A stretch of DNA of 64,000 nt from Diaphorobacter aerolatus (GCF_014489535.1 NZ_CP060783.1:3927501-3991500), one strand, 5' to 3'. Shown: positions 18,540 through 28,877, counted from the stretch's first letter. Numbers and translations: made by a program. The notes: generated by a model not told the origin, from the sequence alone.

Positions 18540-19270
18540 TTAGTCGAAGTAGACGATCACGGAGCGCGGCGTCGGGAATTCAATGCGGCTTTGCAGTTGC
18601 TCTGCCAGGCATTGCAGGCCATTGCGGTCGATGGGGGCGTGTGGACAGGGCTGGGTGCGCCTGCGAAGTCGGGCAGGCCCAGGGGCGGCGCCTGGCCTTC
18701 GCTCAGGATGCGGATGCGATGCGCGTCGGGTTCGGCGATGATGCGCTGCGGTGTGGTATCTGCGCCTTCGGCCAGGTGGTAGATCGCTGCAAGCGCCACA
18801 TACATCAGCGGCTGCGGCTTGAGTGCCAGCGCCGACCAGACTGCGCTTTCCTGCGGTAGCGGTGTCTGCTCGATGTTGCGAAGCAGCAGGAACGGTCGCG
18901 ACAGTTCCCAGATTTCGCCCAGCAACACCGGAGCCACGATCCGCTCGTCGGTCGGCTTGTCCCAGTGCCGGAGACGGCGCAAGCCATTGCTCAGATCGGT
19001 GATGCCGGTTTCCAGCGACGAAGTGCGCTGCAGGATGGCCTGGCAATCGACCGTGTCGCCGCTGGTTTCGAGCTTGCGCGTGATCACCGCGAGCGCCATG
19101 CGCAGCACCGACACGGATCCGGCCAGATCATGGCGCAATGCGGGCATGGTGCGCGCAAGGACTGCGTGTTGGATGCCTGCTGCGATCCAGGCGGAGGGGT
19201 TGCTCGGGCGGTCTGACTCATCGGATGGAAATGCGGAAAGGAAAGGCGGGCTTGTTGCCGCATGTAACAT
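18540..19270 (-). CDS. Hypothetical protein with degenerate histidine-kinase-like core, apparent frameshift
   Basis: The central segment ALRHDLAGSVSVLRMALAVI resembles the H-box helix of a sensor-kinase dimerisation domain. It is followed by a helical stretch and a region with weak resemblance to the ATPase domain but no clear N, G1 or G2 boxes. No transmembrane segment or sensor domain is seen. The frame breaks near 18634-18640 (five G on the plus strand); one more base gives an ending SPVHTPPIDRNGLQCLAEQ and a stop at 18540. The start is uncertain: ATG at 19270 is used, TTG at 19309 is possible, and a start near 19219 would need another one-base repair. It could be a histidine phosphotransfer-like or purely structural protein. 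Confidence 0.5.
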
Positions 19271-19360
19271 GCACCGCGGTATTTTGCGGGATGGCTTCGC
19301 CCGGGGCAATAGCTCGAGCCGAATGCCCGCGCTTGTCCTACATGGCGCGCCGCGCGCGAT

Positions 19361-19963
19361 TCAACCGATGAGCGCCAGATAGGCCGAGCGAGTTTCGGGC
19401 GAGACCGATTGCACGAGTTGCTCATGCGGTGTCTTGTTGCGCGACAGCATGCGCGCCGACGCGACCGACCTCGACTTGCAGTACCAGTGGCAGGTGTGCT
19501 GCATGAGCAGGATTTCGGCGGTCATCATGAAGGCCTTGTCGCGCGGCGTGCGGCCCGCGTCATTGCGTGCGACGCGCTCGAACCCCTGTGCGTGGATCTG
19601 CATTGCGCGCCGCATGTCGAAGGTGCTTGCGGGCATGAGCTGCGTGGCAAACGGCAGGCTTACCGGCAGCTTGGTCACGCGTGCCATGGGCTCGCTGACC
19701 TTCTGGATCGATGCCGCGAAACGGCCGAACTGGCTGACCAGCGATTGCTCACTGTCCGAGAGCAGCGCGAGCACCTGAAGGCGGCGCTCGTCGTCCTTCT
19801 CGCCCATGGCGCGCAGATAACCCTGCGTGAGCGCTTCGATGTGCTTCTCGATCTGGAACGGCTGCAGATGCTCGGCGAGCACGGCGATGCGCTGGCGTTG
19901 CTGTTTGGCGTTGATGAAGAAAGTGGCCGTTGCTGCGAGCAGCACCAGAAGTATCGGATCCAT
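19361..19963 (-). CDS. Membrane-anchored hypothetical protein
   Basis: A 200-residue protein I do not recognise. The N-terminus MDPILLVLLAATATFFINA is a single transmembrane anchor. A mostly helical cytoplasmic or periplasmic part follows, including a charged helix (EKDDERRLQVLALLSDSEQ) and an FDMRRAMQIHAQGFERVARND stretch. A late CHWYC segment holds two cysteines. It ends 51-91 bases before the possible starts of the kinase-like gene on the same strand, so the two probably form a transcription unit. No conserved catalytic pattern is apparent. Confidence 0.65.
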   Translation of the reverse strand: MDPILLVLLAATATFFINAKQQRQRIAVLAEHLQPFQIEKHIEALTQGYLRAMGEKDDERRLQVLALLSDSEQSLVSQFGRFAASIQKVSEPMARVTKLPVSLPFATQLMPASTFDMRRAMQIHAQGFERVARNDAGRTPRDKAFMMTAEILLMQHTCHWYCKSRSVASARMLSRNKTPHEQLVQSVSPETRSAYLALIG

Positions 19964-20128
19964 GGGCGAGAGATGTGTGAGGTGACTTGCGCTGCGGTTG
20001 CGCTTGCCGGGATGCCGGCTCGGCGCAGGGGTCTATTGTGCGACGTTTGGCGGCGCCTCTGTCCACCGGATCGGTGCAGAATGTGGGATTATTGCCTGCG
20101 CCTTCTCCGCGCGCCATCGACCTCTGCC

Positions 20129-20781
20129 ATGCCGTCCCTCGAAACATTGTTCACCTTCTTCGGCGTTGCCGTTTTGCTGGGGCTGAGTCCGGGGCCGGAC
20201 AATCTTTTCGTGCTGCTGCAATCGGCGCAACGCGGCTGGCGCATGGGCATCGCGGCGGTCGTGGGCCTGTGCCTGGGCATCATCGTTCACACCACCGCCG
20301 TCGCGCTGGGACTGGCGGCGGTGTTTGCCGCATCCGAGACGGCGTTCACGGCGCTCAAGTGGTGCGGCGCGGCCTATCTGGTCTACCTTGCGTGGGGTGC
20401 GTGGCGCGCACCGGTGGGCGTGAGCGCTCATGGAGCGGTGAATTCGGCGGGCAGCCCGTGGCGGCGACGGCGGGCGATTTTCTGCGCATGGTCATGCGCG
20501 GCGTGGTGATGAACCTCACCAACCCCAAGGTGCTGATCTTTTTTCTGGCGTTTCTGCCGCAGTTCGCCAATCCGGCGCTCGGCCCCGTCGCGCCGCAGAT
20601 TTTCGCGTTCGGCGCGGTGTTCATCGTCGCCACGTTTCTGGTCTTCGGCTCGATAGCGGTGTTCTCCGGCGTGTTCGGCAGGCTGCTGCTTCAATCCGTG
20701 AAGGGCCGCTGGTGGCTCAACAAGATCACCGCCGTGGTCTTCGTGGGACTGGCGGTCAAACTCGCGACGTCGCAGCGCTGA
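20129..20781 (+). CDS. LysE/RhtB family exporter, apparent frameshift
   Basis: The start MPSLETLFTFFGVAVLLGLSPGPDN at 20129 carries the LysE signature GLSPGPDNLFVL in the first helix and GWRMGIAAVVGLCLG in the second. The frame breaks at 20457-20459 (AGCCCGTGG), where a fourth C gives AGSPVAATAGDFLRM. The remainder (GVVMNLTNPKVLIFFLAFLPQFA) completes a 217-residue protein with six hydrophobic helices. LysE/RhtB proteins export amino acids such as lysine, homoserine or threonine; the substrate is not assignable. It is divergent from the membrane-anchored hypothetical gene. Confidence 0.85.
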
Positions 20782-20790
20782 GGATGGCGA

Positions 20791-22202
20791 TCAATGCGCC
20801 GCTGGCGGCTCGGGCCAGGCGCGCTGCGCGCCGCGCATCTGCTCGAACGCACGCGACGCCTTGAGCACGCCCAGATCGTCAAAGCGCGCACCTACGATCT
20901 GCAGGCCGATCGGCAGGCCATCGCGCGTGTAGCCACAATTCACGGACGCTGCCGGTTGCTCCGACATGTTGAACGGCACCGTATAGCCGATGTGTTCCAG
21001 CGCCGTGTCCGGATCGTTGGTGGGCGAGGGCCACTCCGCCTTGAACGCCACATGCGGCGCGACCGGCGAGATCACGAAGTCGTAGGGATTGCAGGCACGC
21101 ACCGTTGCCACGCGCGTGAGGTGAAACTGCTGGCTTGCATCGAACACCTGTCTGCCCGACAGATCCGCCGCGCCCTCTGCCCACGCGCGGATATAGGGCA
21201 GCACCTTTGCGCGACGCTCCGCAGGCAGCGACTGCATGTCGGCAAACGAGCGCATGCGCCAGAAGAAATCCATGCCCTGCAGCATCTCGCGCGTCATGAA
21301 CGGCCTCATCGGGCTGACCTCGGCCCCTGCGTTTTCGAGCAACGCGGCGGCGGCGTTTGTGGCCGCGCGCACCTCGTCGTCCAAGGGCAGGCCGCAGCCG
21401 GTATCAAGCAGCAGTCCTATGCGTTTGCCCTTGAAGAAATCGGGCGTTGCCGACGGTGCCTCGTGCCAGGCGATGCTCTGCGCAGGCAGACTCATGCTGT
21501 CCCGCGCATCGGGTTGTGACAGCACCTGCATCATGAGCGCGGCGTCGGCCACGCTGCGTGTCATTGGCCCGGCAGCGCGACCGGTGTAGGGCGGGTCGAT
21601 GGGCACGCGTCCGAGGCTGGGCTTCAGGCCGAAAACGCCGCACCAGCTTGCGGGCAGACGGATCGAGCCGCCGATATCGGTGCCGATGTGCAGCGGCCCG
21701 TAGCCCGCAGCCGCTGCCGCTCCCGCCCCGGCGCTCGATCCGCCCGGCCCGGTGCTCAGATCCCACGGGTTGCGCGTCAGTGCGTGAAAGCTCGACAACC
21801 CGAAGACAACATGCCGTAGTCGGGCATCGTGGTCTTGGAGTACAGCACCGCGCCCGACTCGCGCAGACGCGCTGCGGCGGGTGAATCCGTCATCGACGGA
21901 AACAGTTCCGTTGCGGCCGTTCCGAGCGGCGTGGGTTCACCCCGGGTGGCGATGTTTTCCTTGATGGTGACGGGCACGCCGTCAAGCAGACCGGCGGGCG
22001 CATTCCTCAGCCACCGGGCCTCGCTCGCACGCGCCTGCGCGAGACCGCCCTGGGGATTGAGCAGATAGGTGGCGCGCAGTTGCGGCTCCCATTGCGCAAC
22101 GCGGTCAAGCACGGATTGCATGACCTCGACGGGCGAGAGCTGGCGCGAGCGGTAGGCGGCCAGCATGTCGCTGGCGCTGAGTTCGTGGAGGGCGGCAGAC
22201 AT
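20791..22202 (-). CDS. Amidase (amidase-signature family), apparent frameshift
   Basis: An amidase-signature enzyme with the Lys of the Ser-cisSer-Lys triad in VPVTIKENIATRG, the glycine/serine-rich stretch STGPGGSSAGAG and the nucleophile region GTDIGGSIRLPA. The frame breaks at about 21795-21797 (plus strand acccg). One more base gives MLSSGLSSFHALTRNPWDL and a 470-residue product, normal for the family. It hydrolyses a C-N amide bond of an unknown substrate. The ATG at 22202 is used. It lies 100 bases downstream of the binding-protein gene of a peptide-type ABC importer on the same strand, which suggests that it processes the imported compound. Confidence 0.85.
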
Positions 22203-22306
22203 CAACCAGATCTATTCAAATGGGTACGTCGAAACGACGCGGAACAAAACACGTCGCAACAGGGCGGGGAGCGAGTGATGCGCCCCATCAGATTGTCGCG
22301 AACATC

Positions 22307-23797
22307 TCATGCCCACGACAACGCGGACAGGTCGTTCACGAACACCGGCATGTCCTTCCACAGACCGCGCAGGTTCTTGCTGGCGACGGTGACCCACTGC
22401 GGCTGGTAAAGGTAGACGCTCGGCACATCTTCGGCGAGCATGCGCTGCGCATCACCGAGCAGGCGCGCGCGGTCGGCGGGGCGCTCGGCGGTCTGGATCT
22501 TTTCGTAGAGCGCATTGAACTTCTCCGACTTGTAGCCCCAGTAGTAGTCGGGTTTGGTGTGGTTGTTCAGATCGAAGGGCTCGACGTGGGAGACGATGGA
22601 GAGGTCGTAGTTCTTGTTGGTGTAGGTGCCCGAGAGCCACTGCGCCCATTCGACGTTCTGCGTCTTCACGACGATGCCGATCTTTGCAAGTTCGGAGGTG
22701 ATGACCTCGCCGCCCTGACGCGCGTACGGCGTGGGCGGTAGTGTCATGGTGAGTTGCAGCGGCGTCTTCACGCCCGCTTCGGCCAGCAGCTTCCTGGCCT
22801 TTTCGACGTCATACGGATTGATGCCCGTGGTGTCGATATAGCCGAACGCGCCAGGCACGTAGTAGCTGCCGATGGGCGCGCCGAGCCCATCCGCCGCACC
22901 CTGGATCACCGCCTTGCGGTCGATGGCGGCGGCGATGGCGCGCCGCACGCGCACGTCGTCGAGTGGCTTGCGCGCGTTGTTCATTGCGAGAATGGTCTTG
23001 GCCCGTGAACCGCTGATCACCACCTGAAAGCGCGGGTTGCTCTTGAACTGCGCGACGCTGCGCGGCGTGATGCGCGGGAACGCATCGACGTCTCCGGCAA
23101 GCATGGCAGCGACCTGCGCCGCCGGATCGGGAATGAAGCGGAACGTCGCGCGCTTGATCTTCAGCGCCGATGGCTGGCGGAACGTGGGCGCCGCGCCGAG
23201 CGTGATCGATGAGCCACGCGCCCACGCATCGAGCTTGTAGGGACCGGTGCCGACGGGCTTGGTGGCATTCGTTGCGGCGCTCTTGGGCTCGACGATGATG
23301 GACGTGGCCTGGCCCAGCACGAACAGCAGGTCGGGATCGATCTCGCTGTTGATCAGCACGACGGTGGTGTCATCGATCACCTTGGTGGACAGGCCTGCAA
23401 ACGTGCGCTTGTCCTTGTTGGTGCTCTTGTCGCCGCCCGCACGGTCGAACGAGAACTTCACCGCATTGGCGTTGAAGGGCTCGCCGTTCTGGAACTTCAC
23501 GTTCTTGCGCAGCTTGAAGGTATAGGTCTTGAGGTCGGGAGACACGTCCCAGCTCTCGGCAAGCAGCGGCGAAACGCTGCCGTCGGTGTTGATCTTGGTG
23601 AGCGTCTCGTAGATGTTGTAGAGGGTGATCTCGGCAATCGACGAAGCCGCGCCAGCCGTCGGGTCGAGGCCCGGCGGTTCGAGCACGAGTGCCAGCGTGA
23701 CCGAGTCCTTTCTCGCCTGCGCGAGTGCGGACAGCGGGGTCATCAAGGGCACGGCGGCCACGGCGCCGGAGGCCAGAACGGAGCGACGATTGAGCAT
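22307..23797 (-). CDS. ABC transporter substrate-binding protein, peptide/nickel (SBP_bac_5) type
   Basis: A 496-residue periplasmic binding protein. The signal peptide MLNRRSVLASGAVAAVPLMTPLSALA starts with a twin-arginine-like NRRSVLA, so Tat export is possible. The family 5 features are NIYETLTKINTDGSVSPLLAESW, the LRKNVKFQNGEPFNANAVKFS region and GTGPYKLDAW. Ligands of this family include di- and oligopeptides, nickel and glutathione; none can be chosen here. It is in a minus-strand operon after two ATPases, whose genes follow two permease genes, an order of permeases, ATPases, binding protein, amidase. Confidence 0.9.
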   Translation of the reverse strand: MLNRRSVLASGAVAAVPLMTPLSALAQARKDSVTLALVLEPPGLDPTAGAASSIAEITLYNIYETLTKINTDGSVSPLLAESWDVSPDLKTYTFKLRKNVKFQNGEPFNANAVKFSFDRAGGDKSTNKDKRTFAGLSTKVIDDTTVVLINSEIDPDLLFVLGQATSIIVEPKSAATNATKPVGTGPYKLDAWARGSSITLGAAPTFRQPSALKIKRATFRFIPDPAAQVAAMLAGDVDAFPRITPRSVAQFKSNPRFQVVISGSRAKTILAMNNARKPLDDVRVRRAIAAAIDRKAVIQGAADGLGAPIGSYYVPGAFGYIDTTGINPYDVEKARKLLAEAGVKTPLQLTMTLPPTPYARQGGEVITSELAKIGIVVKTQNVEWAQWLSGTYTNKNYDLSIVSHVEPFDLNNHTKPDYYWGYKSEKFNALYEKIQTAERPADRARLLGDAQRMLAEDVPSVYLYQPQWVTVASKNLRGLWKDMPVFVNDLSALSWA

Positions 23798-23923
23798 AGA
23801 AGGAGGTCTCCAGAAGGTTGCACGCAGATGCGGGGCACGCGCGCGCTGCGTATCAACCGTGTTTTACTACATAGTGGTACTGCGCATATCTTGCCACGGC
23901 AGCGCGACGGTGGCGCGGCGACT

Positions 23924-24790
23924 CTACGCGCTGCCTCGGGCCGCACGCCGCGCGCGTGCCATGCCGGGCGCGATGCGCGGAACGGCGGCTATCAGGCTCT
24001 GCGTGTACGGGTGCTGCGCGTTCGTGAACAGCTCGGAAGGCGTGCCGCGCTCGACGATCCGGCCCTGATGCATCACGACCACCTCGTCGCACAGATGACT
24101 TACGACCGCGAGGTCGTGGCTGATGAGCAGATAGCTCAGGCCCGATTGCTGCTGCAGGTCCTGCATGAGGTTCAGCACCTGCGCCTGCACGGACACGTCG
24201 AGCGCACTGACCGGCTCGTCGGCGACGATCAGGCGCGGGCGCGTGATCAGTGCACGCGCGATCGCAATGCGCTGACGCTGCCCGCCCGAGAATTCGTGCG
24301 GAAACTTTTCTGCGTCGGTTCCGCGAAGCCCGACCTGCGCGAGCACGTCGGCGGCCCGTGCCTTCATCTCCGAGCGGCTCGAGCGCTCGAGTGCGGCCAG
24401 CGGTTCGGTGATGATGCGCTCGACGCTCTGGCGCGGATCGAGCGAGCCGTATGGATCCTGAAACACCATCTGAAAATCGCGCCGCGCCGCGCGCAATTCT
24501 GCGGGAGCCAGGCGATGCAGATCGCGACCCTGCAATCGCACGCTGCCGGACGTCGGCGTATCGAGGGCCATGACGAGGCGCGCCAGCGTCGACTTGCCCG
24601 AGCCCGATTCGCCGACCACGCCCAGGCTTTTACCCGCTTGCAGCGCGAAGCTGACGCCACGCAGCGCGTGCACCTGATCACGTGGACCGAAGAGCTTCGC
24701 GCGCGGCAGGTCATAGCTGCGCGTGAGCTCGTCCACCTGCAGCAGCGGTGTGTCGCTGGCGACGTGGTTCCGGTGTGCGCTCTGGTTCAT
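23924..24790 (-). CDS. ABC transporter ATP-binding protein, DppF/OppF type
   Basis: A 288-residue ATPase with Walker A GESGSGKST, the Q-loop FQDPYGSLDPRQ, signature FSGGQRQR, Walker B LIVADEPVSALD and switch His in ISHDLAVV. DppF-type subunits pair with DppD to energise peptide uptake. The start overlaps the end of the upstream ATPase gene by four bases (ATGA), which indicates translational coupling. The C-terminal oligopeptide-binding extension, PSELFTNAQHPYTQSLIAA, is shorter than in most DppF proteins. Confidence 0.93.
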   Translation of the reverse strand: MNQSAHRNHVASDTPLLQVDELTRSYDLPRAKLFGPRDQVHALRGVSFALQAGKSLGVVGESGSGKSTLARLVMALDTPTSGSVRLQGRDLHRLAPAELRAARRDFQMVFQDPYGSLDPRQSVERIITEPLAALERSSRSEMKARAADVLAQVGLRGTDAEKFPHEFSGGQRQRIAIARALITRPRLIVADEPVSALDVSVQAQVLNLMQDLQQQSGLSYLLISHDLAVVSHLCDEVVVMHQGRIVERGTPSELFTNAQHPYTQSLIAAVPRIAPGMARARRAARGSA

Positions 24791-25803
24791 GCGGGAACCG
24801 GATCTGCGGCTGCCAATGCCACGTCGCGCAGGCAGCGCACTTCATGATGGGGCTCGATCTCGCGCGCCTGCGGACGCTGGCTCCAGCAGGCGTCGGCGGT
24901 GAACTCGCAGCGCCCCGCAAACGGACAGCCCGGCGGCAGATCGACGAGTTCGGGCACGGTGCCGCGAATGGTCCTGAGGTGTGTCCTTGCCGCGTTCGCC
25001 ACACCGGCGATCTGCGGGCGCGCTGCGAGCAGGCCGCGCGTATACGGATGCGCCATGTGGTCGAACACCTGCTGCGTCGATCCGCTTTCGACGACCGTGC
25101 CGCCATACATGACCAGCATGCGATCCACGTTCTGCGAGATCACGCCGAGATCGTGCGAGATCAGGATCAGCGACATGCCGCGTTCGTCCACCAGATCGGC
25201 AATCAGATCGAGAATCTGCTGCTGCACGGTCACGTCGAGCGCCGTGGTCGGCTCGTCGGCGATCAGCAGTTCGGGATTGCACGCAAGCGCCATTGCAATC
25301 GTGATGCGCTGCCGCTGGCCGCCCGAAAACTGGTGCGGATACGCGTCAAAGCGTTGGGCGGCCTGAGGAATGCCGACGCGATCAAGCAGCGCCAGCGCGG
25401 CCTCGCGCGCCTGCCCTGGCGACAGCCTTTGATGCAGGCGCAGCGGCTCGGCAACCTGCCTGCCGATGCTGTGCACCGGGTTCAGCGCCGTCATCGGTTC
25501 CTGAAACACCATGGCCATGCGGTGACCGCGAAGTGCGCACATCTGTTGATCGCTCAGACCGAGCAGGTCCTGACCATCGAAGCGCACGCTGCCCTGTGTT
25601 TGCGCGCTCTCCGGCAACAGGCCCATGATGGCGAGGGCGGTAATGGATTTGCCGCTGCCCGATTCGCCGATCAGGCCCAGGGTCTCGCCGCGTGCGAGTG
25701 TGAAGCCCACGTCGCGCACCGCCTGCGCGGGCCCGCGATGCGTGTCGAGCGTGATGCCGAGGCCCGAGACTTCCAGCAGTGGTCTTGCGTCGTGATTTTT
25801 CAT
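24787..25803 (-). CDS. ABC transporter ATP-binding protein, DppD/OppD type
   Basis: A 338-residue ATPase with Walker A GESGSGKSI, Q-loop FQEPMTALNPVHSIG, signature FSGGQRQR, Walker B LLIADEPTTALD and switch His ISHDLGV. The C-terminal extension contains the cysteine pattern CPFAGRCEFTADACW followed by a late EVRCLRD, which in DppD/OppD proteins can hold a [4Fe-4S] cluster. The ATG at 25803 is used; a TTG at 25818 overlaps the stop of the permease gene and would add five residues. Confidence 0.93.
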   Translation of the reverse strand: MKNHDARPLLEVSGLGITLDTHRGPAQAVRDVGFTLARGETLGLIGESGSGKSITALAIMGLLPESAQTQGSVRFDGQDLLGLSDQQMCALRGHRMAMVFQEPMTALNPVHSIGRQVAEPLRLHQRLSPGQAREAALALLDRVGIPQAAQRFDAYPHQFSGGQRQRITIAMALACNPELLIADEPTTALDVTVQQQILDLIADLVDERGMSLILISHDLGVISQNVDRMLVMYGGTVVESGSTQQVFDHMAHPYTRGLLAARPQIAGVANAARTHLRTIRGTVPELVDLPPGCPFAGRCEFTADACWSQRPQAREIEPHHEVRCLRDVALAAADPVPA

Positions 25804-25814
25804 GAAGACGTGCC

Positions 25815-26708
25815 TCAACGTTGGCGCGCAAGACGCGGATCGAGCAGATCACGCAAACCGTCGCCAAGCAGGTTCAGACCCAGCACGGTGAGCGCAATGG
25901 CCGCCCCGGGCCAGACGGAGAGCAGCGGGTTCTGGAACATCAGCGTCTGCGCTTCGGCCAGCATGCGGCCCCATGAGGGCTCGGGTGCCTGCGTGCCAAG
26001 CCCCAGATAGGACAGGGCCGCCTCGGCCAGAATCGCGAGAGCGAACTGGATCGTGGCCTGCACGATCAGCGAGGGCAGCATGTTGGGCAGCACGTGTTCG
26101 ATCGTGATGCGCGAGGAACCCTTGCCGCATGCACGCGCGGCGAGCACGTAGTCGCGCGACCAGATCTGGTTGGCCGCTGCGCGGGTCACGCGCGCGAACG
26201 TGGGGATGTAGAAGATGCCGATGGCGATGATGGCGTTGCGAATACTCGCTCCGTACACCGCCGTGAGCATGATGGCGAGCAGCAGCGCCGGAAACGCGAA
26301 GGTGAAGTCGGCAATCCGCATGACCAGTTCCTCGATCCAACCACGGCGCGCGGCGGCAAGCAAACCGAGCGCCGTGCCGACGAGCAGACCGATGCCGACG
26401 GCGATCACGCCGACCATGATGGAACTGCGTGCGCCCACGAGCAGCAGCGAGACGATGTCGCGGCCATAGGCATCGGTGCCAAGCCAGTGCGTGGCGTCTG
26501 GCGGCTGGAGCGCGGCATTCATGTCCACGTCGTAGGCGGAGTGCGGGGTCCAGAGAAATGACAGCGCCGCCATGCACAGCACCAAGAGCGTGAGCGCGGC
26601 ACCGATCACGAATGCGTGACTGCGCCTCGCGCGGTTCCAGAATCCGGGCGCGGCGCGGGCGGCGGTGGTGGGGGCGGGATGGCCGTGTCGTTCATGCTCA
26701 TGATTCAC
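25815..26708 (-). CDS. ABC transporter permease, DppC/OppC type
   Basis: A 297-residue inner-membrane permease. After a cytoplasmic N-terminus it has a first helix (AFVIGAALTLLVLCMAALSFLW), the GTDAYGRDI motif typical of DppC before the core, and four or five more helices. The EAA-type cytoplasmic loop reads AARACGKGSSRITIEHVLPN. It forms the channel with the DppB-type partner, whose gene end overlaps this start by 11 bases. Confidence 0.92.
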   Translation of the reverse strand: MNHEHERHGHPAPTTAARAAPGFWNRARRSHAFVIGAALTLLVLCMAALSFLWTPHSAYDVDMNAALQPPDATHWLGTDAYGRDIVSLLLVGARSSIMVGVIAVGIGLLVGTALGLLAAARRGWIEELVMRIADFTFAFPALLLAIMLTAVYGASIRNAIIAIGIFYIPTFARVTRAAANQIWSRDYVLAARACGKGSSRITIEHVLPNMLPSLIVQATIQFALAILAEAALSYLGLGTQAPEPSWGRMLAEAQTLMFQNPLLSVWPGAAIALTVLGLNLLGDGLRDLLDPRLARQR

Positions 26709-27662
26709 CGGCCTTCACGCGGGGATCGATGACGGCGTAGAGCACGTCGACCACGAAGTTCACGAGCACCACCATCGCGGCCAACAGCAGCACGCAGTTG
26801 CGCACGACGATGAGGTCGCGGTTGGCGATCGACTGGAAAATCAGCCGGCCAAGGCCCGGAAGGTAGAAAACGCTCTCGACCACGATGGTGCCCGCAAGCA
26901 GATTGGCGAACTGCAGGCCCATCACGGTGATCACCGGAATCATGGCGTTGCGCAGCACATGTTTCCAGAGCGCCGCGCGCTGCGAGAGCCCCTTGGCACG
27001 CGCCGTGCGCACGAAATCTTCCCGCGACACGTCAAGCACCGCCGAGCGCGTGATGCGCGCGAGAATCGCCGCCTGCACGACCGCCAGCGCTATCGCGGGC
27101 AACAGCAGCGCCTGTAGCGCGGGGAAAAAACCGCCGCCACTGTCGGCGTGCCAGCCGGGAATCCGCCCGCAGAGAACCATTGCAGCTTGACCGAGAAGAC
27201 GAGGATCAGCAGGATCGCGAACCAGAAATTCGGAATGGCGATGCCGATCTGAGCGAGCCCCATGACGCCCACGTCGCCAAGGCGGTTATGGCGCGATGCA
27301 GCGTAGATACCGGCAGCGAGCGCGATCAGCGTGGTGATGATCATCGCGACGATGGCGAGCGGCACGGTGAGCGCGAGCCGCTCAAGAATCAACTCGCGCA
27401 CCGGCGAGCCGTAGGCATAGCTTGTACCCATGTCACCATGCAGCAGCAGCCCGCCTATCCATTGGAAGTAGCGTGTGATCGCCGGCTGGTTCAGTCCCAT
27501 CTGGTTGGCCAGCTCGGCCACGGCTTCGGGTGACGCGTCCGGCCCGAGCGCCACCTGCGCGGCATTGCCCGGAAGGATTTCAAGCACGACAAACACCACG
27601 ACCGACGCGGCAAGCAGCGTCGCAGCCAATGTCAACAGGCGCTTGAGGAGAAAGAAAGCCAT
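26698..27662 (-). CDS. ABC transporter permease, DppB/OppB type, apparent frameshift
   Basis: First gene of the importer operon. It starts MAFFLLKRLLTLAATLLAAS at the ATG at 27662, a typical DppB opening, with LGPDASPEAVAELANQMGLNQP in the periplasmic loop and the EAA loop TARAKGLSQRAALWKHVLRNA. The frame breaks near 27159-27161 on the plus strand (agccgggaat): three C on the coding strand where FPGWHADSGGGFF needs four. The restored length is 321 residues, as expected. The operon is transcribed away from the YfhL-type ferredoxin gene, with 177 bases between the starts. Confidence 0.88.
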
Positions 27663-27791
27663 GGGGTGCGAGCATAGCGGCAAAAACCGCAACCCGCCTC
27701 AGGCCATGCGGGCGGGATGCGTGCGTTGCGCCACGGCATTGGATAATCGGCGCATGGTCAAGCCCGGATTGTTTGTTCGCTGCTCTCGTGA

Positions 27792-28103
<312 letters not shown>

Positions 28104-28130
28104 CGCGTTCGGACAACCATGGCGGGTCGG

Positions 28131-28745
28131 TTACGCCGCGTCTGGTGCCGTTGGCCTTGGCGGTTTGGGGCGTTGGGGTTTGTTGGTGTGGACCTGCATC
28201 GTGGCTTTTTCCATGTCGCCTTCGACCATGGCGGGCCATGATTTGAGCGAGTGAATGATGCTGTCGTCGATGAGCTTGCGCTGATCGGGCGATGGTTTCT
28301 TGAGCACCCAGTTCACGACTTCGGATTTCACGCCGGGTGACCGATGCCGACGCGCAGGCGCCAGTAGTCGGATGAGCCGAGCTGGGCGTGTATATCGCGC
28401 AGGCCGTTGTGGCCGGCGTGGCTGCCGCCGCGTTTGAGTTTGACCTGGCCGGGGGAATGTCGAGTTCGTCATGCACCACCAGAATTTCCTCGGGGCTATC
28501 TTGAAGAAGCGGGCGAGGGCGGCGACCGATTTACCCGAGACGTTCATGAAGGTCTGCGGCTCGAGCAACCAGATGGTGTTGCCGGATACGTTGGCACGCG
28601 CCATCAGTCCGAAATAGCCGCGCTCGGGAACCAGATTCACCTTGAGATCGCGCGCGAACTCGTCAATCCACCAAAAGCCGGCGTTGTGCCGTGTGGCTTC
28701 GTATTCGGGGCCGGGGTTGCCGAGGCCGACAAACAGTTTGATCAT
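28131..28745 (-). CDS. pth: Peptidyl-tRNA hydrolase, three apparent frameshifts
   Basis: Starts [21 protein letters not shown] at 28745, with the catalytic histidine in RHNAGFW and the [12 protein letters not shown] motif. The middle is broken by three one-base losses, all in G runs on the plus strand: 28492-28495, 28451-28455 and 28335-28337. Restoring one base at each gives [28 protein letters not shown], then [19 protein letters not shown] and an Ala/Pro-rich end at 28131; the product is 205 residues. Because three losses cancel in frame, both ends read in the same frame while about 50 residues between are garbled. The enzyme recycles peptidyl-tRNA released from stalled ribosomes and is essential. 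Confidence 0.9.
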   Translation of the reverse strand: MIKLFVGLGNPGPEYEATRHNAGFWWIDEFARDLKVNLVPERGYFGLMARANVSGNTIWLLEPQTFMNVSGKSVAALARFFKIAPRKFWWCMTNSTFPRPGQTQTRRQPRRPQRPARYTRPARLIRLLAPARRHRSPGVKSEVVNWVLKKPSPDQRKLIDDSIIHSLKSWPAMVEGDMEKATMQVHTNKPQRPKPPRPTAPDAA

Positions 28746-28877
28746 GGGTTGGATTATCCGGTCAATGGGCGCGGCACAAAGCAGAACGGCCCACCGAGGT
28801 GAGCCGTTCGTTGGCTGCGGACCTGGGGCCAGTCTCGCGATCTGCCCCAAGCCTGCATCGTGAAGAAAAAAGAGTGC

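Noticed and set aside
20129..20781. LysE-type gene as a decayed pseudogene
   Set aside because: Only one base is missing, and both halves keep intact family motifs and hydrophobic helices, so decay is unlikely.
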